From positions 1 to 39,451 of the IMG/VR virus record IMGVR_UViG_3300042868_011883: DNA of 39,451 bases, one strand, 5' to 3'. The notes beneath the pieces were generated by a model, which was given only the letters and a program-made list of their open reading frames with translations, searched no databases and was not told the DNA's origin. This stretch comes from a virus. This document shows positions 8,074 through 15,532 of this stretch, one piece after another (position 1 is the first letter of the stretch; every line of letters begins with the position of its first letter). A program made the translations under genes and the position numbers.

Positions 8074-8738
8074 TTCCCATTTATCATACGTTGTTTGATA
8101 AACTTGAATATCGATTCTTGGTCGGGCAAAAAAAAACCGTGAAGTAATTCACCTGTATCAGCATTTAAAACCCAATCAGGTTCTAACCAATCCAAAATAT
8201 CATGGTGACATGTTGAAACAACAATGTTTTCTAAATCATTATTCTTTATGTATTTTGATAATGATACACTGGCCGCTTTGGCCACATCCCTATCGACAAC
8301 ACTAGTAAACTCATCAATTACACTGTTAGATTTAATCTTACGAGCCAAATCAGCTCTAAACTTCTCACCATTGGATAATACATGATATGGTTTATACCAT
8401 GAAGGTATAGAATTTAATCCAACGCTACCTAATTTATTTATTGCTTCATCTGGAGATTCAAAATGTGATACGATTGATTTGTTTGGTTCCCATATTGGGA
8501 ACTCTTCAGTTCCAAAGTTTTTCAACATAGTTGATTTACCTGAACCACTAGAACCTACGATTACACCTAGTTTAAATTTTGTTGGGATTTGTGTTGGAAC
8601 TTTCCATGGGTAAAATTTAGAAGTACCATCAAAGGTACAGTCAAAAGCCTTCTCACTAGCTATGATAAATTCATCACGCTCTACGCTGGATACCAAAGGA
8701 GTGGTATCTCTTTCTAATTTTTGTATAACTCTTTCCAT
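8049..8738 (-). CDS. ABC-type ATPase, N-terminal part of an ATPase-GNAT protein
   Basis: 229 residues in this frame. Walker A GSSGSGKST (62-70), ABC signature LSNGE (121-125), Walker B SVIDEF (139-144) and an H-loop STCHHD (175-180) are all present, with no membrane segments. This fits the soluble ABC-ATPase/GNAT proteins seen in phages and bacteria. True homology ends near residue 203; the last 27 residues (after GFFLPD) are the out-of-frame tail past the nine-T run. Cellular role unknown. The upstream gene ends at a strong hairpin, so this gene may have its own start signal. Confidence 0.85.
   Translation of the reverse strand: MERVIQKLERDTTPLVSSVERDEFIIASEKAFDCTFDGTSKFYPWKVPTQIPTKFKLGVIVGSSGSGKSTMLKNFGTEEFPIWEPNKSIVSHFESPDEAINKLGSVGLNSIPSWYKPYHVLSNGEKFRADLARKIKSNSVIDEFTSVVDRDVAKAASVSLSKYIKNNDLENIVVSTCHHDILDWLEPDWVLNADTGELLHGFFLPDQESIFKFIKQRMINGKCLKTITI
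8128..8138 (-). other. Homopolymer frameshift site (nine T)
   Basis: Coding strand GGT TTT TTT TTG. A -1 slip joins the ATPase frame (..ELLHGFF) to the GNAT frame (F-A-R-P-R-I-D..). The GNAT frame is open from a TGA just upstream of this run to 7657. Either programmed slippage, a real indel, or a homopolymer error. Confidence 0.75.
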
Positions 8739-8756
8739 AAAACTATTAAAAATAAA

Positions 8757-8791
8757 ATAGCTAGAGAAGCATGTAATATGTCTCTAGCTAT
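8757..8791 (-). terminator. Terminator hairpin
   Basis: ATAGCTAGAGA (8757-8767) pairs perfectly over 11 bp with TCTCTAGCTAT (8781-8791). Leftward it is followed by a T-rich run. It ends the 8811-9029 gene. Confidence 0.8.
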
Positions 8792-8810
8792 TGATATTTT
8801 GAGATAAAAA

Positions 8811-9029
8811 TTACTTTTTACCTTCTGTTAATCTGTTAACGATTGCTTCTAATTTAGCAAGTTTGTTTTCCAAAACCGCAGTTTTATTATTAGCTTTATT
8901 AGCTTGTTCGTTAATCCACTCTTGTTTTTTAACGGCAACAGCTTCTTTAACGATGTTATCGATTAAATCAACAAGGTCATTTTCGTTAATTTTAACTGTT
9001 TTTTTTGCAACTGGTTTTAAGTTTGACAT
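8811..9029 (-). CDS. Small coiled-coil protein
   Basis: 72 residues. A basic start (KPVAKKTVK) is followed by INENDLVDLIDNIVKEAV, which resembles the N-terminal helices of other phage proteins of the LTE-x-D/Q-L type. The end is a heptad-like leucine helix (LENKLAKLEAIVNRLTEG). No function recognised. A perfect ATATTTATAA lies 34 bases upstream. Confidence 0.75.
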   Translation of the reverse strand: MSNLKPVAKKTVKINENDLVDLIDNIVKEAVAVKKQEWINEQANKANNKTAVLENKLAKLEAIVNRLTEGKK

Positions 9030-9060
9030 ATTTTTTAGATTTAAATTAAATTTATTTTCT

Positions 9061-9073
9061 TATTTATAAATAT
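9061..9073. promoter_or_regulatory. ATATTTATAA element
   Basis: Reading leftward, ATATTTATAA at 9064-9073. The site is nearly symmetric (TATTTATAAATA). It is one of at least six exact copies upstream of genes between 4 and 23.3 kb. Confidence 0.5.
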
Positions 9074-9097
9074 GTAGTAAAATGAAAAAGTTATAAA

Positions 9098-9253
9098 TTA
9101 TCTAACAAAAATAACTACTTCAAAAATTTTTAATAATTGATTAGTTGTAATTTTTTTTAATTTAGAGAAATTATCAATCGCTTCAGTTAGATTATTGGCT
9201 GAGGTTGTGTTAATTACTTCACCATTTTTGTGTTTCAATGCGTATTTTATCAT
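9098..9253 (-). CDS. Hypothetical protein, 51 residues
   Basis: Not recognised. I chose the ATG at 9253 (MIKYALKHKNGEVI) because ATATTTATAA (9268-9277) sits just upstream; a longer reading would run through it. The N-terminal beta pattern with GEVINT suggests a small alpha/beta protein. Confidence 0.65.
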   Translation of the reverse strand: MIKYALKHKNGEVINTTSANNLTEAIDNFSKLKKITTNQLLKIFEVVIFVR

Positions 9254-9307
9254 AGTTTTTGTTTTTATTATAAATATACAAATTAAACCCAAAACGTAAA
9301 GCAATTC

Positions 9308-9838
9308 CTAACATTTATTATCAGCTGCAGTACTAGCTGCCCATGCATCTGGTTTGATTTTAAAATCATAACCCATACCTAAAATATACCCAACAGCAGA
9401 TTGTAAAGCTTTGTTAGATTCGTGTTTTGGGTCAGGGTTAATATCAGCGTGAATTTCCATCTTGATTTCATATAAATCCAATAATTCTGCTATTTGAGTA
9501 GCAACCTCAATTGATTTACCAACTTCAAATACCATTCTTTCATTAACCAATTCTTTATCTCTATTTTTAGCTTCTACTTCTTTTTTCATAAAGTCATGGT
9601 TATACGTTGCTGAAATAATCATACCACCACGACCCCAAATAACACCACCACCTAAATCTTCTGTGCTAGTAATAAGAATTACTGTAGCAAACTTATATAG
9701 TGTTTTTGTAATTTTTTGTGAGTCAGTACCAATAGATACTTTAAGATTGTAATTTTTTTCTAATTGCTCATCAAACAATTTTTCTAAGTAATCTACTATG
9801 TTTTCTTCAATTACCTTGTTGTTTCTTTTCCATTCCAT
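9308..9838 (-). CDS. YkuK/DUF458-like RNase H-fold protein
   Basis: 176 residues. It matches the YkuK (DUF458) family: VSIGTDSQ (about 35-42) gives the first RNase H-fold acidic residue. Further blocks are a GGGVIWGRGG strand pair, a helix with EVGKSIEVATQIAELL, HADINPDPKHESNKAL, and VGYILGMGYDFKIKPDAWAA. The family is predicted to be an RNase H-like nuclease; activity is unproven. It is a single gene between an orphan and a terminator. Confidence 0.85.
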   Translation of the reverse strand: MEWKRNNKVIEENIVDYLEKLFDEQLEKNYNLKVSIGTDSQKITKTLYKFATVILITSTEDLGGGVIWGRGGMIISATYNHDFMKKEVEAKNRDKELVNERMVFEVGKSIEVATQIAELLDLYEIKMEIHADINPDPKHESNKALQSAVGYILGMGYDFKIKPDAWAASTAADNKC

Positions 9839-9869
9839 TTTTTAAAACTTAATTTTTGTTATAATAAAA

Positions 9870-9890
9870 AAGGCTCCTAAACGGAGCCTT
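9870..9890 (-). terminator. Terminator of the LRR gene
   Basis: AAGGCTCC (9870-9877) pairs with GGAGCCTT (9883-9890), followed leftward by T-rich sequence. Confidence 0.85.
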
Positions 9891-9898
9891 ATAATTTT

Positions 9899-11311
9899 TT
9901 ATCCTAAAATAGTTGTTGGTAGCAACTCTTTTAATTTTTTATAATTCTTTTCCCCTATTTGTTCTACATCCATGGCTATTCTCAATAACGAGCCACCATT
10001 TGATTTATCTAAATACGCAAGCGTTTCTGGAAAATCCTGTACGGGATTTCCACTTAAATTAATAAACTCTAATTTTTTTAACGCACCAATTTCTTTTGGT
10101 AACGATTTAATACGATTGTTTGTTAATACTAACATTTCTAAATTTGTTAATTTACCAACAGAATCATGCAACTCAACCATCTTAGCATCAGTAATGACTA
10201 TTTGGTCAACATTTCTGAAACGACTAATATCTGGTAGTCTTGGTATTTCTCTGTTCATAAATTTTATTGCTGGTGTTTGTTCATCCAATAATTCAAATAA
10301 GCTTTCTGCAAATCCGAATTGAATTAGATAATCCAAATACTTATTATTTTCCATTCCTTTTTTATGAGCTTTGGCCATGGCCATTAATTTCTCATAAAAA
10401 TAATTTGTAATCCCTTCGCTTTCTGATAGCACATTTTCAAAAATACTTACATTCTGACCATTCTTTCTATCCTTTAATTGGTTAGATTCAAAATGGATTT
10501 GATATATTTCATCAGATTCTCCAGAAAAGAATTTGTTGTTAATTAATATATAAATATTAGAATTAGTGTTATCAGGTGTTTTATAATTTTCGGTATAGTT
10601 TTTAAACATACCATTTCCTGCTCTAGCTGTACACCAGTTAGCGTGATTTTCAAACACTACACTAGCATCAGTCGACTTAGGGATATATAACATATACTTT
10701 CTATCATGTACAGGAATTTCAGCATTACCAGTTTCAACGAACTTCCAAAGAGTTCTCTCAATAGCACTAGCATCTTTTTCTATAAATGGGTCAACAGCAT
10801 CAAATAATTGAGACAATGACTTATATTGATTAATATCCGTTGGGTCTGTAATTCCTTTTAAAATATACGAACCATGACATAATTCTTTAAACTTTCTTTT
10901 ACGTTTGTTATCTTCAAAGATTGTTAAATAATTATTTGCTTGTGGCAAATCCTCATTAACAAAACGTATGGCTGATTCTATACTTAATAACCCACCATCT
11001 TTGATAAAACGTGTAAATAAATTAAGCATCCATTGTAAATACATCTTGTTTTCACTTGGGTCCGCTATAATCATTCCAGTAAATACTTCAGAACAAATAC
11101 TTACTTTTTTAAGTATTCTTTCTTTTTCATTTGTTTTATATGATGATATAGCAATGATATCCCCAGACTGTGTTAGTATAGGTGTTGAAATATAATCATC
11201 CTGAGCCAATAACTCCAATTTCTCGCTGATTTGATTTTCATCACCACACTCAAAAACATCGAAGCTTTCTGCTAAGAAAGTTAATCTATCATTTACGTTT
11301 TTTTCTTTCAT
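9899..11311 (-). CDS. Leucine-rich-repeat protein with an NWCTA phage domain
   Basis: 470 residues from the ATG at 11311, chosen because a promoter (TATATTTG, 11326-11333) lies just upstream. Residues 1-200 are unrecognised. A middle domain has ENHANWCTARAGNGMF..Y, YILINNKFF and YQIHFESNQLKDR, a pattern I associate with phage-encoded proteins of unknown function. The C-terminal 130 residues carry 3-4 leucine-rich repeats (LTNLEMLVLTNNRIKSLP; LKKLEFINLSGNPVQDFP). LRRs normally bind protein. The start also fits an L-x-E leader (DRLTFLAES). No neighbour tells the role. Confidence 0.82.
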   Translation of the reverse strand: MKEKNVNDRLTFLAESFDVFECGDENQISEKLELLAQDDYISTPILTQSGDIIAISSYKTNEKERILKKVSICSEVFTGMIIADPSENKMYLQWMLNLFTRFIKDGGLLSIESAIRFVNEDLPQANNYLTIFEDNKRKRKFKELCHGSYILKGITDPTDINQYKSLSQLFDAVDPFIEKDASAIERTLWKFVETGNAEIPVHDRKYMLYIPKSTDASVVFENHANWCTARAGNGMFKNYTENYKTPDNTNSNIYILINNKFFSGESDEIYQIHFESNQLKDRKNGQNVSIFENVLSESEGITNYFYEKLMAMAKAHKKGMENNKYLDYLIQFGFAESLFELLDEQTPAIKFMNREIPRLPDISRFRNVDQIVITDAKMVELHDSVGKLTNLEMLVLTNNRIKSLPKEIGALKKLEFINLSGNPVQDFPETLAYLDKSNGGSLLRIAMDVEQIGEKNYKKLKELLPTTILG

Positions 11312-11325
11312 AATTTTATTTTGTT

Positions 11326-11356
11326 CAAATATAGGAAAAATAAAATTAATAATCAA
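11326..11356 (-). promoter_or_regulatory. Promoter of the LRR gene
   Basis: Leftward: TTG (11354-11356), 20 bases, TATATTTG (11326-11333). Confidence 0.75.
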
Positions 11357-11359
11357 GTA

Positions 11360-11704
11360 CTATACGTAAAATCTTTTCATAAAATCATCTTCCAAATATT
11401 CTTCTATTCTTCTTTTCAATAACCAAGCCAATCCATCAACTTCTAAAACGTTCCTTTCAATGAAATTAAGTAAAACTTCATTTAAATTTTCACCGTCTGT
11501 TACCCTATATTTCATCTCAGCAATGTAATTGTGATTATCATTTTTGATTAATGAATTTACTATCAAATTATACGTGTCCCATCTTTCTTCTTCTTCTTCA
11601 TCAAAAGTCATCTGTGTGTTGACAATGTGCTTTTTATAAGCTCTATCCAACGTGGTATTTTTAACTCGACCAGCTTGTACTAATAAATATTTTTTAGCGT
11701 CCAT
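11360..11704 (-). CDS. Hypothetical protein, 114 residues
   Basis: Not recognised. Helical and acidic, with a run of five glutamates (DEEEEERWD) and FIERNVLEVDGLAWLLKRRIEEYLEDDF at the end. An ATATTTATTA variant lies upstream at 11734-11743. The −33 box of the next promoter touches its stop codon. Confidence 0.65.
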   Translation of the reverse strand: MDAKKYLLVQAGRVKNTTLDRAYKKHIVNTQMTFDEEEEERWDTYNLIVNSLIKNDNHNYIAEMKYRVTDGENLNEVLLNFIERNVLEVDGLAWLLKRRIEEYLEDDFMKRFYV

Positions 11705-11784
11705 CAGTGTGTTTTTAGTTAAATGTTATTTACTAATAAATATCTAGATAACAGCAATACTACCAACTCGGAAGCAAATATTAA

Positions 11785-12105
11785 TTATAAATTTTGGATT
11801 TTTTCGTATAGTCTTGTTAATTCAGGAGTTAGAGTTTTAACACCCTCAATTACTTTCATACACTCTAAATTTGGATTGGTATTTTCAGTTAAATTGTATT
11901 GTAACTGCTTAACCCTCAATATATCATGCAAAGAAAATTTTAGTTCTAGAATAACTTGGTTATAAGTGGCCCAAGCTCTTTTTGTTTTATAATCGCCTAC
12001 AATAAGATTTTCGGTCAATTTGTTTTCATATTCAATTTCTAAAAATGAATTGAATTCACCATAGTGCTCTTTTAATACGTTTCTTATTTTGAGCTTGAGG
12101 TCCAT
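11785..12105 (-). CDS. Hypothetical helical protein, 106 residues
   Basis: Not recognised. The start, LKLKIRNVLKEHYGEF, is an amphipathic helix. Several tyrosines and a KTRAW-like centre (YKTKRAWATYNQ) are visible. It follows the 12110 gene by 4 bases, so the two are probably one operon. Confidence 0.65.
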   Translation of the reverse strand: MDLKLKIRNVLKEHYGEFNSFLEIEYENKLTENLIVGDYKTKRAWATYNQVILELKFSLHDILRVKQLQYNLTENTNPNLECMKVIEGVKTLTPELTRLYEKIQNL

Positions 12106-12109
12106 AACA

Positions 12110-12499
12110 TTAATTTAATGGAATTACTTTCGATAATGAATAATCACTACTAATGTTGCCATTAACCCAATCCGTAATTACTTGTTTTAAAAATTCTTTA
12201 GAAGGTGTTTTCTTAACTGGTTTATCAGTAGTTTCATCAATGTCATCACCAATACCATGTTTGTATTTCATATAATCGTATAATTCTTTTACTGAAATTT
12301 CTTCTTCGTCAGTCAAACATTTTACCATAGCAGTAGGAGAGTATTCTCCACCCTTACGAACATACTTTTCTATAGGTTCATAGTTTGAGTCCAAATCAGC
12401 TTTTAGTTGCTTTACAACCAAAGCATGTGTGTTCTGTTCGTTAAGAGTTACCTTTAAACGTTCTAACTGGCTTTCTGTTATTATAAGTTTCTTTTTCAT
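12110..12499 (-). CDS. Leader-bearing phage protein (ITESQLERLK type)
   Basis: 129 residues from ATG 12499. It begins KKKLIITESQLERLKVTLNE, a helix ending in L-N-E that resembles the leaders of the 13960 gene and others here. The rest is a small helical domain with a DEEEISVKELYDYMKYKHGIGDD segment. I suspect a virion or capsid-targeted protein on the basis of the leader; no function is known. ATATTTATAG lies directly before the start. Confidence 0.7.
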   Translation of the reverse strand: MKKKLIITESQLERLKVTLNEQNTHALVVKQLKADLDSNYEPIEKYVRKGGEYSPTAMVKCLTDEEEISVKELYDYMKYKHGIGDDIDETTDKPVKKTPSKEFLKQVITDWVNGNISSDYSLSKVIPLN

Positions 12500-12524
12500 A
12501 TCTATAAATATCATATAAAATAAA

Positions 12525-12547
12525 AAAGGCCCGATAATCGGACCTTT
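12525..12547 (-). terminator. Terminator of the thioredoxin gene
   Basis: AAAGG..CCGAT (12525-12535) pairs with ATCGG..CCTTT (12537-12547), with T runs on the leftward side. Confidence 0.85.
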
Positions 12548-12550
12548 TTG

Positions 12551-12871
12551 TTAATTTAATAATGCGTTGATTTTTGTTTGTAAAGCTTCTTTGCTTTGAA
12601 CACCTGTTGTTCTTTCAACCTCAACACCATCTTTTAAAAATACTAGTGTTGGAATGTTTCTAACACCATACTTAACACCAATCTCAGAACTAGCATCTAC
12701 ATTTACTTTTCCGATGGTTAAATCTTTGTCAGAATTTTCTTCAGCTAATTTTAACATCACTGGAGTTAACATTTTGCATGGTCCACACCATTCTGCTGAA
12801 AATTGTAATACTGTTATGGTTTTTGCAGCTAATACCTCTGCTAGGTTCTCATTATTTACTTCTAATGCCAT
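12551..12871 (-). CDS. trxA: Thioredoxin
   Basis: 106 residues, the normal length of thioredoxin. The active site WCGPC is at 28-32 and the cis-proline is P74 (RNIPTLVF). The strand and helix order is standard (TVLQFSAEWCGPCK; IGKVNVDASSEIGVKYGV; GVEVERTTGV). It reduces disulfides in the cytoplasm. In a phage it could supply electrons to ribonucleotide reductase or act as a partner of other enzymes; no reductase gene is in view. Single gene with its own terminator. Confidence 0.95.
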   Translation of the reverse strand: MALEVNNENLAEVLAAKTITVLQFSAEWCGPCKMLTPVMLKLAEENSDKDLTIGKVNVDASSEIGVKYGVRNIPTLVFLKDGVEVERTTGVQSKEALQTKINALLN

Positions 12872-12916
12872 TTTTTTGTTTTTAAGTTATTGTTATATTT
12901 ATTAAATATAAGTAAA

Positions 12917-13234
12917 ATGAATCAAATAATCAATACTGACAGAGAATTAATTATTAAATATAGAGAATTAATTATTAAATGTTTAAATAGAGAATTTAAA
13001 GATGACCATCCAGCTGTGTATTTATATGTTTATGGTCATGCCAGAACAAAAAATACCGCAATATTCAATCTTATGAAATATGCTAGGATTGTTTTTTATA
13101 ATTGCTTTGATGATAGTTACCTAGAAAAACACATTGTTGAATTTCTAAATTATAAAAAAGAACAACATGAAAATGGTGAAATTGAAGTTAAGCCATTTTA
13201 TTTTAATCTGGAAAAGCCGTTTGAGTTAAAATAA
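12917..13234 (+). CDS. Hypothetical protein, 105 residues
   Basis: Not recognised. I chose ATG 12917, after an ATATTTATT element. Residues 10-23 are a tandem duplication (RELIIKY, RELIIKC) that matches a 21-bp DNA repeat. It is a rightward gene among leftward ones, and its last 32 bases overlap the end of the opposing gene. Confidence 0.6.
   Translation: MNQIINTDRELIIKYRELIIKCLNREFKDDHPAVYLYVYGHARTKNTAIFNLMKYARIVFYNCFDDSYLEKHIVEFLNYKKEQHENGEIEVKPFYFNLEKPFELK
12941..12982. repeat. 21-bp in-frame tandem repeat
   Basis: Two copies of AGAGAATTAATTATTAAAT plus two bases (12941-12961 and 12962-12982) that differ at one position. They encode RELIIKY and RELIIKC. Confidence 0.85.
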
Positions 13235-13502
13235 CACACTTCTCAAATTCCCTAATATTATCGGAAGTAAAATAATCAAACAGGTACTTACCAGTTGTTG
13301 CCGCATCCATAGAATATATTATATCCAACATCTCAATAATTTCTTCCAAATTTCTAGTTTGAGATTTATTAACAGTGTTAGTTTTCAATGATAATCCCAT
13401 ATCATAACAATAATTCACGTAATTTATAAACTTCGATTTCTTAAAACATTCCATCGAAACTTCACAAATTGTTAAATAAATACGATTATCAAATTTACTC
13501 AT
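13203..13502 (-). CDS. Hypothetical protein, 99 residues
   Basis: Not recognised. Mostly helical, with several cysteines and tyrosines in the first third (ICEVSMECFKKSKF, YVNYCYDMG). It converges on, and overlaps by 32 bases, the preceding rightward gene. It diverges from the 13531 gene over a 28-base A+T-rich gap. Confidence 0.6.
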   Translation of the reverse strand: MSKFDNRIYLTICEVSMECFKKSKFINYVNYCYDMGLSLKTNTVNKSQTRNLEEIIEMLDIIYSMDAATTGKYLFDYFTSDNIREFEKCVILTQTAFPD

Positions 13503-13530
13503 TTTTATTAATATTTATAATTAAAAGGTT

Positions 13531-13773
13531 ATGGTGGAAAATAATGGCATGGAAAAAATGATGCTTAAATTTATAAGTCGATACTATCCAGTATCCAGAT
13601 ATAAAATAAAAGACCGATTCAAACGTGGTATTTTATTAGATGATGGTCACATTTATCAATTAAGTGATAAAAAAGAAATGGACCAACTCTACCATAAACT
13701 AATTGGTGTGCTTAAAGTTGTCTTTGATTGTAACGAAGAAATGTGTAAACTCGTTTTAAACCAAGTTTTATAA
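13531..13773 (+). CDS. Hypothetical basic protein, 80 residues
   Basis: Not recognised. A basic beta-rich centre (YPVSRYKIKDRFKRGILLDDGHIYQLSD) could form a small nucleic-acid-binding fold, but that is a guess. An exact ATATTTATAA sits at 13511-13520. Its 3' end overlaps the convergent small gene by 62 bases. Confidence 0.55.
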   Translation: MVENNGMEKMMLKFISRYYPVSRYKIKDRFKRGILLDDGHIYQLSDKKEMDQLYHKLIGVLKVVFDCNEEMCKLVLNQVL

Positions 13774-13909
13774 TTACCATAGTTTTAGAAAAAACCATTT
13801 TAATATAACTTTTCATCATTAAAAATACTGGACCCAACCCTAACAAACATAATAAACTAGGATGTCCCTCACCACATAAACCAAATGTATGTCTTATTAC
13901 TTCTATCAT
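13712..13909 (-). CDS. Small hydrophobic GLCGEGHPS protein
   Basis: 65 residues from ATG 13909, placed just after a good promoter. The start IEVIRHTFGLCGEGHPSLL followed by LCLLGLGPVFLMM resembles small phage membrane proteins with a GLCGE-x-HP motif and one membrane segment. The tail is antisense to the end of the opposing gene, so the gene may have lost an earlier stop. Function unknown. Confidence 0.6.
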   Translation of the reverse strand: MIEVIRHTFGLCGEGHPSLLCLLGLGPVFLMMKSYIKMVFSKTMVIIKLGLKRVYTFLRYNQRQL

Positions 13910-13924
13910 ATACTTATTTTTTTG

Positions 13925-13955
13925 CAAATATATGAATTAAAATTTAAAATACCAA
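13925..13955 (-). promoter_or_regulatory. Promoter of the GLCGEGHPS gene
   Basis: Leftward: TTG (13953-13955), 20 bases, TATATTTG (13925-13932). Confidence 0.75.
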
Positions 13956-13959
13956 AGTT

Positions 13960-14406
13960 TTATTGAATATCTGTAATATCTAACGATGGAAATTTAGAAA
14001 ATGCTTCTTTTTCAATGAAAAAATCTTTTATCTTTTTCATTTCGTATAATAAATCATCAACAATTTCAATCTTGTTATAAAAACCCCTATAAGCATCATC
14101 TAATTGACCCTCTAACTCCCAATTATCCTCTTCTGGCTGAGTTTCAATATAATTATTTGCACGTCCTCTAAGATAATCTAACATATCACTAAACTTAGAT
14201 GTGGTATCACTAACACTATCAAAATCATAATCAGATATTTCCATAAGCGTTAAATTTGTTAATTCGTTAAATATCTTAACAATAATAGGTTCATTACGCC
14301 CAACATAATTACGTAATATCTGAATAGGGTCAGTATTTAAAGGCAATGATTCTTCATTTATCAGTTTAAGCCTTTTAGCTTGGGTTTCTGTTATTTTTAT
14401 TTTCAT
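13960..14406 (-). CDS. Leader-bearing phage protein (ITETQAKRLK type)
   Basis: 148 residues. It starts KIKITETQAKRLKLINEES, clearly similar to the 12110 gene's leader and ending in I-N-E. The remainder is acidic and helical (PEEDNWELEGQLDDAYRGF) with no recognised domain. An exact ATATTTATAA (14418-14427) lies 11 bases before the start. Possibly an internal virion protein, by analogy of the leader only. Confidence 0.7.
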   Translation of the reverse strand: MKIKITETQAKRLKLINEESLPLNTDPIQILRNYVGRNEPIIVKIFNELTNLTLMEISDYDFDSVSDTTSKFSDMLDYLRGRANNYIETQPEEDNWELEGQLDDAYRGFYNKIEIVDDLLYEMKKIKDFFIEKEAFSKFPSLDITDIQ

Positions 14407-14463
14407 ATGAGTTTTTATTATAAATATACTTGATTGCTGATAAAATTTTAACTATATTTAAAC

Positions 14464-14916
14464 ATGGCAAATTTAGATTTTAAAACAGACCTAAAATTAG
14501 GTAACGATGGGGAAGATGTTATAATAAACTTTCTGGAATCAAAAGGCTGCAGTTATGTAGACTCTAACAACGATAACAGATACGATTTAAAAATGATAAC
14601 CAACGGCAAGGAAACTACCTATGAAATCAAAACAGACGTGTTTATAGCACCAATTTATGATACTGGAAACATATTCATTGAATATGAATCTAGAGGTAAG
14701 TCTTCAGGTATATCAGTTACTCAAGCAGATTGGTTCGTTACCTATTTCAAATACTTAAAAGAAATTTGGTTTATCAAATCAGAAACTCTTAAACAATTAA
14801 TCTCAGAAAATAATTTTCCAGTTTTTTATGATGCTGGAGATGTCGGAAGCAAAACTCATGGATATTTAATAAAAAGAAAAGACTTTAAAAAATATTTCCA
14901 TGTGTGCAAAATCTAA
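14464..14916 (+). CDS. PD-(D/E)xK-like nuclease
   Basis: 150 residues. The order G-N-D-G-E-D-V-I-I-N-F-L (about 12-23), NRYDLKM (39-45) and TTYEIKTD (51-58) gives the E...D...E-x-K core of restriction-endonuclease-like folds. It is followed by NIFIEYESRGKSSGI and TQADWFVTYF, as in phage resolvase-like nucleases. Likely a DNA nuclease, such as a resolvase or degradation enzyme. It overlaps the HNH gene by 17 bases, so the two form a rightward pair. Confidence 0.8.
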   Translation: MANLDFKTDLKLGNDGEDVIINFLESKGCSYVDSNNDNRYDLKMITNGKETTYEIKTDVFIAPIYDTGNIFIEYESRGKSSGISVTQADWFVTYFKYLKEIWFIKSETLKQLISENNFPVFYDAGDVGSKTHGYLIKRKDFKKYFHVCKI

Positions 14917-15532
14917 AATAAAACTAGCAGTAGAGCTAGTACCATCAACTTGCCATTTCTCAAATGTGCGTTCAACCGTTACATCAGCAGAATGGGATAA
15001 AATAAGATTTATATCTTATGCCGCTGCCGATAATAAATGTGAAATTTGTGGTGGTGACGGAAAATCACAAGGCTACAAACATAAAGTAGAATGCCATGAA
15101 ATATGGGATTACGATGATGTTAATCACGTACAAACGTTAACTGGATTAATTTCCCTATGCCCTACATGCCACCAAGTAAAACACATTGGCCGAGCAATAG
15201 CTATTGGTAAACAAGAAATATGTTTTCAACAACTTGCAAAAATTAATAAATGGACGGAAAAAGAAATAGAAGAACACATTGTGGCTTCATTTCAGCTCCA
15301 TAAAGAACGTTCTAAGTTTCAATGGACACTTGATATCTCTTTGCTAAGAACAGAGCCTTATTCAATCAATATTAAAGAAACCAAAGAAAGAATATTCGAA
15401 GTTAAAAAAAAGTATAAGAAAAAAAAGAAAGTTGCTGGTGCAGCTAAAAAGATTCATCCAAAAGCTAAAATTGCTGCAGCACTTAAACCTAAAACTACTA
15501 GTAATAAAAGACCACCTAAGAGTAGTGTATAA
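14900..15532 (+). CDS. HNH endonuclease-like protein
   Basis: 210 residues. The zinc-binding pairs are C47-x-x-C50 and C87-x-x-C90. The HNH core is VECHEIWDYDDVNHVQTL, followed by GLISLCPTCHQVKHIGRA. This is the HNH type common in phages and may cleave DNA. The last 50 residues are a lysine-rich tail (KKKYKKKKKVAGAAKK) suited to DNA binding. It shares a transcript with the nuclease upstream and converges on the metallophosphoesterase gene. Confidence 0.85.
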   Translation: MCAKSKIKLAVELVPSTCHFSNVRSTVTSAEWDKIRFISYAAADNKCEICGGDGKSQGYKHKVECHEIWDYDDVNHVQTLTGLISLCPTCHQVKHIGRAIAIGKQEICFQQLAKINKWTEKEIEEHIVASFQLHKERSKFQWTLDISLLRTEPYSINIKETKERIFEVKKKYKKKKKVAGAAKKIHPKAKIAAALKPKTTSNKRPPKSSV

